A stretch of DNA of 32,943 nucleotides from Fidelibacterota bacterium (lineage in GTDB: Bacteria > Fidelibacterota > Marinisomatia > Marinisomatales > TCS55): NCBI GenBank assembly GCA_012964665.1, contig DTTO01000028.1:3079-36021 (forward strand). Direction: 5' to 3'. Each line of letters starts with the position of its first letter. Positions within the stretch are counted from its first letter, which is position 1. The translations under genes were made by a program, and so were the position numbers. The notes below the pieces were generated by a model. It was not told the origin of the DNA, searched no databases, and saw only the letters and a list, made by a program, of their open reading frames with translations. Positions 8,197 to 15,806 of the stretch are shown here, one piece after another.

Positions 8197-9302
8197 TATT
8201 TCCCTTTCACATGATAAAAGAATCCCAGGTTATTTTCTACCTCCTGTGGTAATTGAGGCAAAGCTGACCTAGGTATTAAAAATGTTGTTAATTCACTGAT
8301 ATCACTGAAAATACGGTGTTTTTCAGCTGTTTTATTCAAATAGTCAGATCCGGTAGATCCGCCGGTACCAATTTTACGTCCAATCATACGAGAGACCATG
8401 AGCACATGACGATATCTCCAAGCTGTGAATAATTCATCAACATCTATTAATTTTGTTAATAATTGATAAGGATTATATAAAATGGGCTGATCGCGATATA
8501 GCAATATTAACAGAGCGGCCTGAGTTGCTTTATGTGAAAGACGCCATTTTCCTTCTTTCACCAATTTGTTATGTTGTTTCGAGCTTAAAACCACACCAAA
8601 TGAAGCTTCTGTCTTTTCGTATTCAATTAAGTGTTTTTCTTTTTGAGTATTGGAAAGTTTTGCATTAGTTTGGATAAGATGACGGTCATCACGTAGCATT
8701 TCTACAACGGCCTGCTCATATTCATCCCAGAAGGATGTTTTGCCCCAATTAAGAAATGGTGTTCTTTCTAGCCATTTTTCCATCAAATCAAAAAGAGAAT
8801 CCAACGATTCAGATGCTTTCACTTTCTCCTGATCCAATTCATTTAAAGATGCATGGTAATCAGTGCCTCCGTAAGAATATCGATTTTCCATGCTTAATCC
8901 GAGTTTATTCTCAATCATTCGAAATTGGACGCTCTGAAATCCCGAGGCAGGAATAAGGAAATCCCTGAAATCCAAAAAATCCATAGGCGTCATTGTTTCT
9001 AAAACGTGGATCTGATCGATCAATATTTTTTGAATCTCAATAATACGTTCCAACCGTGATACAGCTCTACCGATATCAGATTCCTGAATTTCATCCTTAC
9101 AGAAAATCCCAAGCAATGAATCCAATTCGAAAAGAATCTGTTTAAACCATAATTCGTATACTTGGTGGATAATAATAAACAACATCTCATCATGTGCAGG
9201 ATTGCCGTACTTATCACTAATCAAATGTTGGCTATTTAAGATTTTTTCCAAACCTAAATAATCCTGGTAATATTGAGGCGGATAAGGCTTTTCTTTACTC
9301 AT
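8196..9302 (-). CDS. kynA: Tryptophan 2,3-dioxygenase, long animal-like form
   Basis: This heme enzyme oxidises L-tryptophan to N-formylkynurenine, the committed step. The motif HDEMLFIIIHQVYELWFKQI (37-56) contains distal H46. DFRDFLIPASGFQS has the substrate-carboxylate Arg at about 113. The axial heme His is H299 in WRYRHVLMV, and GTGGSTG (312-318) is the loop over the active site. At 368 residues it is longer than the well-known short bacterial enzymes (about 280-300). It carries the central region with WLERTPFLNW and the RLSHKATQAALLI helix that also occur in animal TDO. The GAGGAG ribosome-binding site is inside the end of kynB and the genes overlap as TAATG. Confidence 0.96.
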   Translation of the reverse strand: MSKEKPYPPQYYQDYLGLEKILNSQHLISDKYGNPAHDEMLFIIIHQVYELWFKQILFELDSLLGIFCKDEIQESDIGRAVSRLERIIEIQKILIDQIHVLETMTPMDFLDFRDFLIPASGFQSVQFRMIENKLGLSMENRYSYGGTDYHASLNELDQEKVKASESLDSLFDLMEKWLERTPFLNWGKTSFWDEYEQAVVEMLRDDRHLIQTNAKLSNTQKEKHLIEYEKTEASFGVVLSSKQHNKLVKEGKWRLSHKATQAALLILLYRDQPILYNPYQLLTKLIDVDELFTAWRYRHVLMVSRMIGRKIGTGGSTGSDYLNKTAEKHRIFSDISELTTFLIPRSALPQLPQEVENNLGFFYHVKGK

Positions 9303-10081
9303 TATTTCTCCTCAAATTTAAATAAAAATGGTCGAGAAGGTGCAGCATCCAACTGCATGGGTGGAATTTCGATTAGCATAAAATATGACCCCTCTTCTAT
9401 CGAATTTGGAATGAAAGCAAATTCAGTGATTGTTTTTTTATAGGGTGGTTTACTCTCAAAAAAAAGATGATGATTACCAAGTAAGCCGCCATCATTGGTA
9501 CGATCAATGGTAGGAAGGTCAACAACTAAATGTTTTATTTTCAAATTCTCAAGATAAGCGATTGCTTCCGTAGTAAAAAATGCTGTGTTTGTTGCATTAT
9601 ATTTTCGCGTCAATTTTTCTGCATCATTTGGCAAAGTTCTCAGCACCAATCCATCCGTAGAATGAGATAATTTATCGGACAATTCCTTTTTGGTAATTAC
9701 CCAATCATCATTTTCGACATTACAGTGATAGGATTCGTTGGTTTCTGACCATTTTTTGGGGGTAACAGAAACTAATTCTGTACGGATAAATTCGAGCGTT
9801 AATACATCATGGATATAAATATCTTTCTCTAATATATGTCCTGCACATTCAGTGTGTGTTCCAGTACTATGAATATTTTGATTAATAATCATCACATTGC
9901 ACCCTTTATCATTTTTCACCTCTCCAATAAAATCATCATCCTGAAACGGTACTGCTTTCCCGGGTGGCGAATCGAAGAAATTCGGCTGGCTTCCTTGGTA
10001 ATCATAAGGAATTGCCAGACAAACGGCTGATGTTGGATCAATCTGGAAGTTTTTATGATCTTTAGTAATAGATAATCCCAT
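9302..10081 (-). CDS. kynB: Cyclase-family hydrolase, probable kynurenine formamidase
   Basis: This is a 259-residue protein of the metal-dependent cyclase/KynB family. The metal-site motif is visible as HSTGTHTECAGH (H71, H76, E78, H82), and YNATNTAFFTTEAIAYL and LVVDLPTIDRTNDGG segments follow. Classical KynB has HxGTHxDxPxH. Here there is one more residue between the first His and GTH, Glu replaces Asp, and the Pro is missing, so this is a distinct subfamily. As first gene of the operon, directly before tryptophan dioxygenase, it is the obvious candidate for hydrolysing N-formylkynurenine, and no other formamidase is present here. No Shine-Dalgarno precedes its ATG. Confidence 0.82.
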   Translation of the reverse strand: MGLSITKDHKNFQIDPTSAVCLAIPYDYQGSQPNFFDSPPGKAVPFQDDDFIGEVKNDKGCNVMIINQNIHSTGTHTECAGHILEKDIYIHDVLTLEFIRTELVSVTPKKWSETNESYHCNVENDDWVITKKELSDKLSHSTDGLVLRTLPNDAEKLTRKYNATNTAFFTTEAIAYLENLKIKHLVVDLPTIDRTNDGGLLGNHHLFFESKPPYKKTITEFAFIPNSIEEGSYFMLIEIPPMQLDAAPSRPFLFKFEEK

Positions 10082-10107
10082 TGAAAGAAACGCAATCTTG
10101 TCGAAGG

Positions 10108-10135
10108 AAAATAGGACGAATGTTATGAATTACAA
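10108..10135 (-). promoter_or_regulatory. Weak promoter candidate for the kynurenine operon
   Basis: The 61-bp gap between folD and kynB is the only non-coding gap before the nine-gene operon. On the minus strand it contains TTGTAA (10135-10130), a 16-bp spacer and TATTTT (10113-10108), each matching the sigma70 consensus at four of six positions. I see no hairpin terminator for folD and no clear operator. Read-through from the housekeeping operon is equally possible. Confidence 0.22.
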
Positions 10136-10142
10136 TGAAAAA

Positions 10143-11021
10143 TCAGTCTAATAATCGTTCAGCTGCCTCAATAGTGTTCTCGATCAGCATAGCAATCGTC
10201 ATCGGTCCAACTCCTCCTGGTACAGGTGTGATTGCAGATGCTTTACCCATCAGAGTCGTTTCATCTCCATCTCCGACAATTTTATATCCTTTTGGAGAAT
10301 GATCCTCAACACGGTTGATGCCAACGTCAATTATTACTGACCCAGCCTTGATATGGTTGCCTTTTAAAAAATTAGGAGACCCAATTGCTAGAATAATAAT
10401 ATCTGCTCGTTTTGTATAATCAAAAATATCAAGAGTACCAGAATGGCAAATTGTAGTAGTCGCATTTGCATATTCCTGCTTTAAACTGGTTAATATGGAA
10501 ATCGGGCGGCCAACAATGTTACTTCTACCGACAACAACAACATTTTTACCTGATAGATTAATTTGATAATGTGCCAAGATCCGCATGATTCCTTTCGGAG
10601 TGCATGGAATAAAATACGGTTTTCCCGTCAATAGCAATCCTAAGTTGGATGGATGAAAACCATCAACATCTTTTTTCGGATCCATGGCACTTAACACCTT
10701 ATACTTATTGATATGTTTTGGCAATGGTAATTGCACTAAAATTCCATGGAAACGATCATCATTATTCAATTCTCTGATTTTTAATAGCAGATCCTCTTGG
10801 GAAATACTGGATGAATATTGGAATGTATTTGAATGAAGACCCAGGTCCGCAAATTTTTTTGTTTTGTTTCGAATATATATTTGTGAACCAGCATCTTCCC
10901 CAACAAGCAATACTGCTAGCCCGGGGACTACAGATTGAGATTTAAGCGCTTTAATTCTGCTTTGAAGCGCTTGATAAGTAGTAATGCTGACATCTTTGCC
11001 GGATAAGATTTTCGTATCCAT
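10143..11021 (-). CDS. folD: Bifunctional methylenetetrahydrofolate dehydrogenase/cyclohydrolase
   Basis: FolD interconverts 5,10-methylene- and 10-formyl-tetrahydrofolate with NADP. The 292-residue length is typical. Family motifs visible are the YIRNKTK region (with the catalytic Lys area) near 50, VQLPLPKHIN, DPKKDVDGFHPSNLG, the Rossmann motif VVVGRSNIVGRP and the C-terminal TPVPGGVGPMTIAML. The ATG start sits 18 bp after zapA. It ends the thrS-to-folD housekeeping run and immediately precedes the kynurenine operon. Tryptophan breakdown releases formate at the formamidase step, which could enter the folate pool, but an active link is not shown by the sequence. Confidence 0.97.
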   Translation of the reverse strand: MDTKILSGKDVSITTYQALQSRIKALKSQSVVPGLAVLLVGEDAGSQIYIRNKTKKFADLGLHSNTFQYSSSISQEDLLLKIRELNNDDRFHGILVQLPLPKHINKYKVLSAMDPKKDVDGFHPSNLGLLLTGKPYFIPCTPKGIMRILAHYQINLSGKNVVVVGRSNIVGRPISILTSLKQEYANATTTICHSGTLDIFDYTKRADIIILAIGSPNFLKGNHIKAGSVIIDVGINRVEDHSPKGYKIVGDGDETTLMGKASAITPVPGGVGPMTIAMLIENTIEAAERLLD

Positions 11022-11039
11022 GGTCAGCCTGTATAAATT

Positions 11040-11348
11040 TTATTGTTGAATTACTTCGTCGACAATTTCAATCAAGGATGAAATTTTTCCCTCAACTTCA
11101 TTTTTCATCTTTTCTGTCGTACGTTTATTTGAGAATAATTCATCCGAAATATTCATAGCAGCTAAAATAGCCACTTTTGCCGGAACTTGCGGAGTATTCA
11201 TTTCATCTTGAACCTCCCGCATTTTCATGTCGACATATTCTGCGATATTTTTAATATAGGTGGCATCTGCCGGTGCCTTAATTGTGTACTCTTGACCATA
11301 AATCGTCACTTTAACAAAACTATCACTTCCGTCCATTAATTCACTCAT
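11040..11348 (-). CDS. zapA: Cell division protein ZapA
   Basis: This is a 102-residue ZapA-family protein. The N-terminal part has the YGQEYTIKAP strand pair, then IKNIAEYVDMKMREVQ, the AILAAMNISDELF helix and a C-terminal coiled-coil tail. ZapA crosslinks FtsZ filaments at the division ring. The location downstream of pheT is a common arrangement in several phyla. The start ATG follows an AAGG motif overlapping the end of pheT. Only 18 bp separates it from folD, so the 6S RNA gene that follows zapA in many bacteria is not here. Confidence 0.9.
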   Translation of the reverse strand: MSELMDGSDSFVKVTIYGQEYTIKAPADATYIKNIAEYVDMKMREVQDEMNTPQVPAKVAILAAMNISDELFSNKRTTEKMKNEVEGKISSLIEIVDEVIQQ

Positions 11349-11354
11349 TTTTTC

Positions 11355-13742
11355 TTACCTTAATTTAGCACTATATTTTTTAGAAACCACCCGTATAATT
11401 TCATCTATGACTGGATTTACGTCCTTATCTTCAAGTGTTTTAGAACTGCTTTGAAATACTAAATTAAATGCAACTGATTTTTTTTCCTTTCCTAAAGATT
11501 CCTGACGAAAAATATTGAGCGGTTCCGATTTTAAAAGAATATTTTTCCCGTTATTTTGAATTGTAGAATTCACATTACCTACTTGAATCTTTTCATCCAT
11601 AACAAAATTCAAATCGCGTTGAATTAAAGGAAAGTTGATGACAGGTTTATATCGGCTAGTGGTTTCCAATAATTTCAACAATTGATTTAAATCAAATTGA
11701 AATCCAAAGGATTGTTTTAAATCTAGTAACATATTTGATGAAAATTTTGATGATATATCGCCTATATAACCAATAGTATTTCCTGCCACTTTAATGGTAA
11801 ATGAATTTAAAAATCCTAATTCATTTTCTTTTAAACCATTAAAAGCGACATTATGGAACTTTAAGCGTGTTAGAAATGTATCCACAAGTCCTTTTAAGAT
11901 TAGAAAAGATGCAGGTCTTTTATTTATACGATGTAATGATTTTTCGTTTAGGTTTCCATGTATGATCCCAGTCAGTTGAAATTTTTCAACAATACCTTTT
12001 AATCCAGGTTTTTCCTGACGAAAAATATTACCCCATTCGAAAAGCAATACATCTGTAGTACCATTTTTCAAATTATAATCTGCTGTTTCCAATAATCCAG
12101 GAATCAAGCTCGTCCTTAAATGGCTCATTGTATCCGATAAAGGATTCATCACTTTAACAGCCGGTATATCCAGTGTACTGACAATCTTTTTGGATTGTAA
12201 AGAGTTATTGAAAACCTGAATAAAACCTAATCCGGTCAAAATTGAGATAATATTTGATAATTCTTTATGGGGGTCCGGTTCATGTGTTTCCATAATGCCA
12301 TTATAGTGATATTTTGTAGGTACATTATCGAAACCAAACATACGAATCACTTCTTCAATCAGGTCCACTTCCCGTTCCAAATCTGGTCGCCACGAAGGTG
12401 GTACACAAGTCCATTTTTTTGATTTCCCTTTTATTGTGCATCCCAAACCAGTTAGCGTTTTTACAACAAATGTATCATTAATATCACAACCAGATAACAA
12501 ATCCAGTTTGTCACGAGTTAAGACAATTCGCTTTGAGTTAATTTTCTTAGGATATGGATCAACCACACCAGGGATCCATTTCCCGCCTGCAATTTCTTCT
12601 AACAAATCAATTACACGCCAAAAAGCATTTTCGGCACCAATTGGGTCCGCTCCCCGTTCAAATCGTTTGGATGCATCTGTACTCATTCCCAAAGATTTTG
12701 CTCCTTTTCGTACAATAGAAGCTTCGAAATATGCACTTTCAATTAATACATTACTCGTATTTTCATTAACAGCACTATCCAAACCACCCATAATACCTGC
12801 AATAGCAATGGGTTTTTTACCATTAGTGATCAATAACTCATTTGGTGAAATTTTGCGTTCCATTTCATCTAGAGTGTTAATCTTTTCTCCCTTTTTACCA
12901 CGACGAATTAAGATTTCTTTTGATCCTAATTTATCATAATCAAAGATGTGGGTTGGGTGCCCTATATCCATCATCACATAATTAGAAATGTCCACCAGGT
13001 TATTGATACTACGCTGTCCTATTGATTCTAATCGATCCTTAAGCCATCTTGGAGAAGGGCCAACTTTTACATTTTGTACAATACCCGCTATATAACGAGG
13101 ACAATCATTTTCGTTTTCAAATTTCAGCCTGATCCAATTTTCAGCTTCATTTTTTTGAAAACTTCTCTGCTGATTTTCAGGTGATTTCATTTTGGATCCC
13201 GTTTTAACAGATAAATCACGTGCAATACCAAAATGGGAAAAACAATCAGGACGATTGGGTGTAATATCCAATTCAAGTACTTCTGAATAATTATGCAAAT
13301 AATTAATGAATGATGTTCCCACTTTCGCAACTTTATTCAAAACCATAATGCCATCATGTTCTTCAGAGATTCCTAATTCCTTTTCAGAACAGATCATACC
13401 CAGGCTTTCTTCTCCCCTAATTTTTACTTTGGTGATTGTAATCGCTCCGGGCAGTACTGCACCTACAGGAGCAAAAGCAATTTTTTGTCCCGCATTTACA
13501 TTGAAGGCACCACAGACAACTTGTAAAGTATCTTTTCCATCATAGACTTTGCATAAACTTAATTTATCCGCATTGGGGTGTTTTATGCATTCATTGACTT
13601 GACCAATGATAATATCGCCAAGTTGAGATGTATCCAATCCATAATCCGCTTCCAGACCAAGCATTGTTAAGATATTTCCTAATTCTTGTGTATTACCCGG
13701 AACGGTAACAAAATTTCGCAACCAATCAATAGCAATACGCAC
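11355..13742 (-). CDS. pheT: Phenylalanine-tRNA ligase beta subunit
   Basis: This is the 795-residue beta subunit of the alpha2-beta2 PheRS. The N-terminal tRNA-binding (EMAP-like) domain is at about 40-150 with VCGAFNV. It is followed by the B3/B4 editing region (YIAGIV, DISNYVMMDIGHPTHIFD), the B5 domain (DRDKL-like region about 420-490, with PSWRPDLEREVDLIEEVIR), the core catalytic-like domain and the C-terminal FDX-ACB domain (FPLIQRDLNFVMDE). The start codon is GTG, overlapping the pheS stop (TAGTG), so the two subunits are translationally coupled. Confidence 0.97.
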   Translation of the reverse strand: MRIAIDWLRNFVTVPGNTQELGNILTMLGLEADYGLDTSQLGDIIIGQVNECIKHPNADKLSLCKVYDGKDTLQVVCGAFNVNAGQKIAFAPVGAVLPGAITITKVKIRGEESLGMICSEKELGISEEHDGIMVLNKVAKVGTSFINYLHNYSEVLELDITPNRPDCFSHFGIARDLSVKTGSKMKSPENQQRSFQKNEAENWIRLKFENENDCPRYIAGIVQNVKVGPSPRWLKDRLESIGQRSINNLVDISNYVMMDIGHPTHIFDYDKLGSKEILIRRGKKGEKINTLDEMERKISPNELLITNGKKPIAIAGIMGGLDSAVNENTSNVLIESAYFEASIVRKGAKSLGMSTDASKRFERGADPIGAENAFWRVIDLLEEIAGGKWIPGVVDPYPKKINSKRIVLTRDKLDLLSGCDINDTFVVKTLTGLGCTIKGKSKKWTCVPPSWRPDLEREVDLIEEVIRMFGFDNVPTKYHYNGIMETHEPDPHKELSNIISILTGLGFIQVFNNSLQSKKIVSTLDIPAVKVMNPLSDTMSHLRTSLIPGLLETADYNLKNGTTDVLLFEWGNIFRQEKPGLKGIVEKFQLTGIIHGNLNEKSLHRINKRPASFLILKGLVDTFLTRLKFHNVAFNGLKENELGFLNSFTIKVAGNTIGYIGDISSKFSSNMLLDLKQSFGFQFDLNQLLKLLETTSRYKPVINFPLIQRDLNFVMDEKIQVGNVNSTIQNNGKNILLKSEPLNIFRQESLGKEKKSVAFNLVFQSSSKTLEDKDVNPVIDEIIRVVSKKYSAKLR

Positions 13743-14728
13743 TAAAACTGCTCCAAAAACCGCTTGTCGCCTTGAAATAATAATCTGATGTCATCAATCC
13801 CGTATTTCAACATGCAAATTCGTTCAATGCCCAATCCAAAAGCAAAACCGTGCCAAACATCTGGATCGATATCCACCGATTTAAATACTTCTGGATCAAC
13901 CATGCCACAACCAAGGATTTCCAACCATTGCCCCCGGGCTTCACTCCACATATCTACTTCGGCGCTGGGTTCAGTAAAAGGAAAAAAACTGGGACGGAAC
14001 CTCATTTGTGTATCGGCCCCGAACAACCGCTTAACAAAATATGTTAAAATACCCTTTAAGTCTGCGAAGGAAACATTTTTATCCACATACAGTCCTTCTA
14101 CCTGGTGAAATAAATTATAGCTTTTGAAACTGCTAGCCTCATTGCGATATACTCTTCCCGGTACGATATATCGCAATGGTGGCTCCTGTTCTTCCATCAA
14201 ATGGATTTGTACATTGGATGTATGTGTTCTTAGAACAGTATCCGGATCAATAAAAAATGTATCCTGCATATCTCTGGCAGGATGTTCTGGCGGAAAGTTT
14301 AGGGCACTAAAATTATGAAAATCATCATCAATTTCGGGACCGTATGCAACCGAAAAACCCACATTCATAAATATTGACTTTACCTCATCCAGGGTTTGTT
14401 GGACTGGATGGATATGGCCAATGGGAAACTTTAAACCTGGTAAAGTATAATCAGATTCATCATGTGCGACTTGGTTTGTTTCTGATGATTCTTTATTAAC
14501 ATAAAATACGGAATTAATTTCCTGTTTCAGTTCATTTAACAAACTACCGGCTAATGGACGGTCATTATCAGAAATGTCCTTCATCGATGAAAAAAGAGCA
14601 GCTAAAAGGCCTTTGCGACCCAGGTATTTTACACGCAATGCTTCGATCGAACGAATATCTGTTGGGAAGGGATCAGAATCGGCCCGAAATGTTTTTCGAA
14701 CCGATTCAATTGATTCCTTTAATTTCAT
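13742..14728 (-). CDS. pheS: Phenylalanine-tRNA ligase alpha subunit
   Basis: This is the catalytic subunit of PheRS, 328 residues, the normal size. It has an N-terminal coiled-coil arm (about 1-90) and class II motifs: HPARDMQDTFF, motif 2 around GRVYRNEASSFKSYNLFHQ, the FRPSFFPFTEPSAEVD region, LEILGCGMVDPEV, and motif 3 at GFAFGLGIERICMLKYGI. The ATG overlaps the rplT stop as TGATG. It binds Phe, ATP and the tRNA acceptor end and works only with PheT. Confidence 0.97.
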   Translation of the reverse strand: MKLKESIESVRKTFRADSDPFPTDIRSIEALRVKYLGRKGLLAALFSSMKDISDNDRPLAGSLLNELKQEINSVFYVNKESSETNQVAHDESDYTLPGLKFPIGHIHPVQQTLDEVKSIFMNVGFSVAYGPEIDDDFHNFSALNFPPEHPARDMQDTFFIDPDTVLRTHTSNVQIHLMEEQEPPLRYIVPGRVYRNEASSFKSYNLFHQVEGLYVDKNVSFADLKGILTYFVKRLFGADTQMRFRPSFFPFTEPSAEVDMWSEARGQWLEILGCGMVDPEVFKSVDIDPDVWHGFAFGLGIERICMLKYGIDDIRLLFQGDKRFLEQF

Positions 14729-15075
14729 CAGCTGATTACGGACTTAGCCAACTCAGCAAAGGCATCGGGCTCATTCATAGCCATATCGGCTAAGACCTTT
14801 CGGTCAAGATCAATTCCTTTAGCTTTCATTCCAGCGATGAACCGTGAATAGGACAAGCCATGTTGCCGCGCAGCTGCATTGATACGGATAATCCACAAAC
14901 GTCTGAATTGACGCTTTCTTTGTCTCCTATCACGGTATGCATACAGTCCTGCCTTCTCAACTGCATCTTTAGCAGCTTTGAAGTTGCGGCTCCGGGCACC
15001 ATAGTAGCCCTTGGCCTGCTTCACTATTTTGCGATGTCGTCTGTGCCTTGGCACAGAACTATTTGCTCTAGGCAT
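14728..15075 (-). CDS. rplT: 50S ribosomal protein L20
   Basis: The 115-residue basic protein shows the L20 signature: an N-terminal [20 protein letters not shown] tract, [20 protein letters not shown] and a C-terminal globular part. It is an early assembly protein that binds 23S rRNA. The order infC-rpmI-rplT is nearly universal. In E. coli and Bacillus L20 represses this operon by binding its mRNA. I could not identify such a leader element here by eye. Confidence 0.98.
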   Translation of the reverse strand: MPRANSSVPRHRRHRKIVKQAKGYYGARSRNFKAAKDAVEKAGLYAYRDRRQRKRQFRRLWIIRINAAARQHGLSYSRFIAGMKAKGIDLDRKVLADMAMNEPDAFAELAKSVIS

Positions 15076-15088
15076 ATTTTTCTCCTAT

Positions 15089-15283
15089 TTATTGAGCAAT
15101 CATTCGTCGGACGCGCTTTGTTTCAGATCCATCAACCAAATCAGGTTTACGCATCTTTCGTTTCGCACTTTTACTCCGGCGAATGAGCATGTGACTATGG
15201 TTTGCTTTGTTTCGTCTTATTTTACCAGTACCAGTCAAACGAAAACGTTTGGCGGCACTGCGTCTTGTCTTCTGTTTTGGCAT
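15089..15283 (-). CDS. rpmI: 50S ribosomal protein L35
   Basis: This is a 64-residue, very basic L35 starting MPKQKTRRSAAKRFRLTGTG and containing the SHMLIRRSKSAKRKMR segment. It lies between infC and rplT as usual, 10 bp after infC and 13 bp before rplT, with AGGAG ribosome-binding sites in both short gaps. Confidence 0.97.
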   Translation of the reverse strand: MPKQKTRRSAAKRFRLTGTGKIRRNKANHSHMLIRRSKSAKRKMRKPDLVDGSETKRVRRMIAQ

Positions 15284-15293
15284 TGACTTTCTC

Positions 15294-15806
15294 CTATTTT
15301 CCAGTCAAAACAATCGTCTGTCGACGACCTTCCAATTCTCCGTGTTTTTCAACGACAGCAATGTCTGAAAACATATCTATAACGCGATTTAATAGATCTA
15401 TTCCTAAATCAGTACGAGATAGTTCACGACCTCGATACATGAGTGTAATTTTAAGTTTACACCCATCTGAGAGAAACTGTCTACCACGGTTTACCTTGGT
15501 TAATAAATCATGGTCATCAATTCTTGGCCGGATACGTAACTCTTTAATTTTTATGACATGTTGTTTTTTCTTGCTGGCCTGTCGTTTTTTCTTTTCCTCG
15601 TATTTGAGCTTTCCATAATTAAGAATTTTTGCTACGGGTGGCTTGGCATTCGGTGCTACTTCAATCAAATCCAGTCCGACTTCTTTCGCACGAGCAATGG
15701 CATCATCAAGTTCCATTACACCTAGCTGCTCCCCAGTTTCAGATATCAACCTTACTTCGTCAGAAGGGATTTTTTCATTTATTCTTATTTTATTGACTTT
15801 CGCGAT
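15294..15806 (-). CDS. infC: Translation initiation factor IF-3, probable AUC start codon
   Basis: IF-3 binds the 30S subunit and rejects wrong start codons and initiator tRNAs. The N-domain begins KIRINEKIPSDEVRLI, followed by the YGKLKYEEKKKRQASKKK linker and the C-domain with ELRIRPRIDDHDLLTK. I place the start at ATC (15806-15804), 8 bases after a strong AAAGGAG (15821-15815), which gives 170 residues with a normal N-terminus. The first in-frame ATG (15833) would add nine residues, has no ribosome-binding site, and puts the AAAGGAG inside the coding region. Known infC genes use rare AUU/AUC/AUA starts for autoregulation, because IF-3 discriminates against them. The gene overlaps the thrS 3' end by 17 bp. 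Confidence 0.93.
   Translation of the reverse strand: MAKVNKIRINEKIPSDEVRLISETGEQLGVMELDDAIARAKEVGLDLIEVAPNAKPPVAKILNYGKLKYEEKKKRQASKKKQHVIKIKELRIRPRIDDHDLLTKVNRGRQFLSDGCKLKITLMYRGRELSRTDLGIDLLNRVIDMFSDIAVVEKHGELEGRRQTIVLTGK

Noticed and set aside
1430-10081. Operon as de novo NAD synthesis from tryptophan
   Set aside because: ACMSD, an ALDH and a deaminase divert the flux from quinolinate, and no quinolinate phosphoribosyltransferase gene is present in the window.
11022-11039. 6S RNA expected downstream of zapA
   Set aside because: Only 18 bp separates zapA from folD, so there is no room for the RNA.
12436-12939. Plus-strand open frame of 167 codons
   Set aside because: It is antisense to well-supported pheT, with no family-like motifs. 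It is a shadow frame.
15202-15618. Plus-strand open frame of 138 codons
   Set aside because: It runs antisense across rpmI and infC, both certain genes, and has low-complexity Ser/Phe-rich content.
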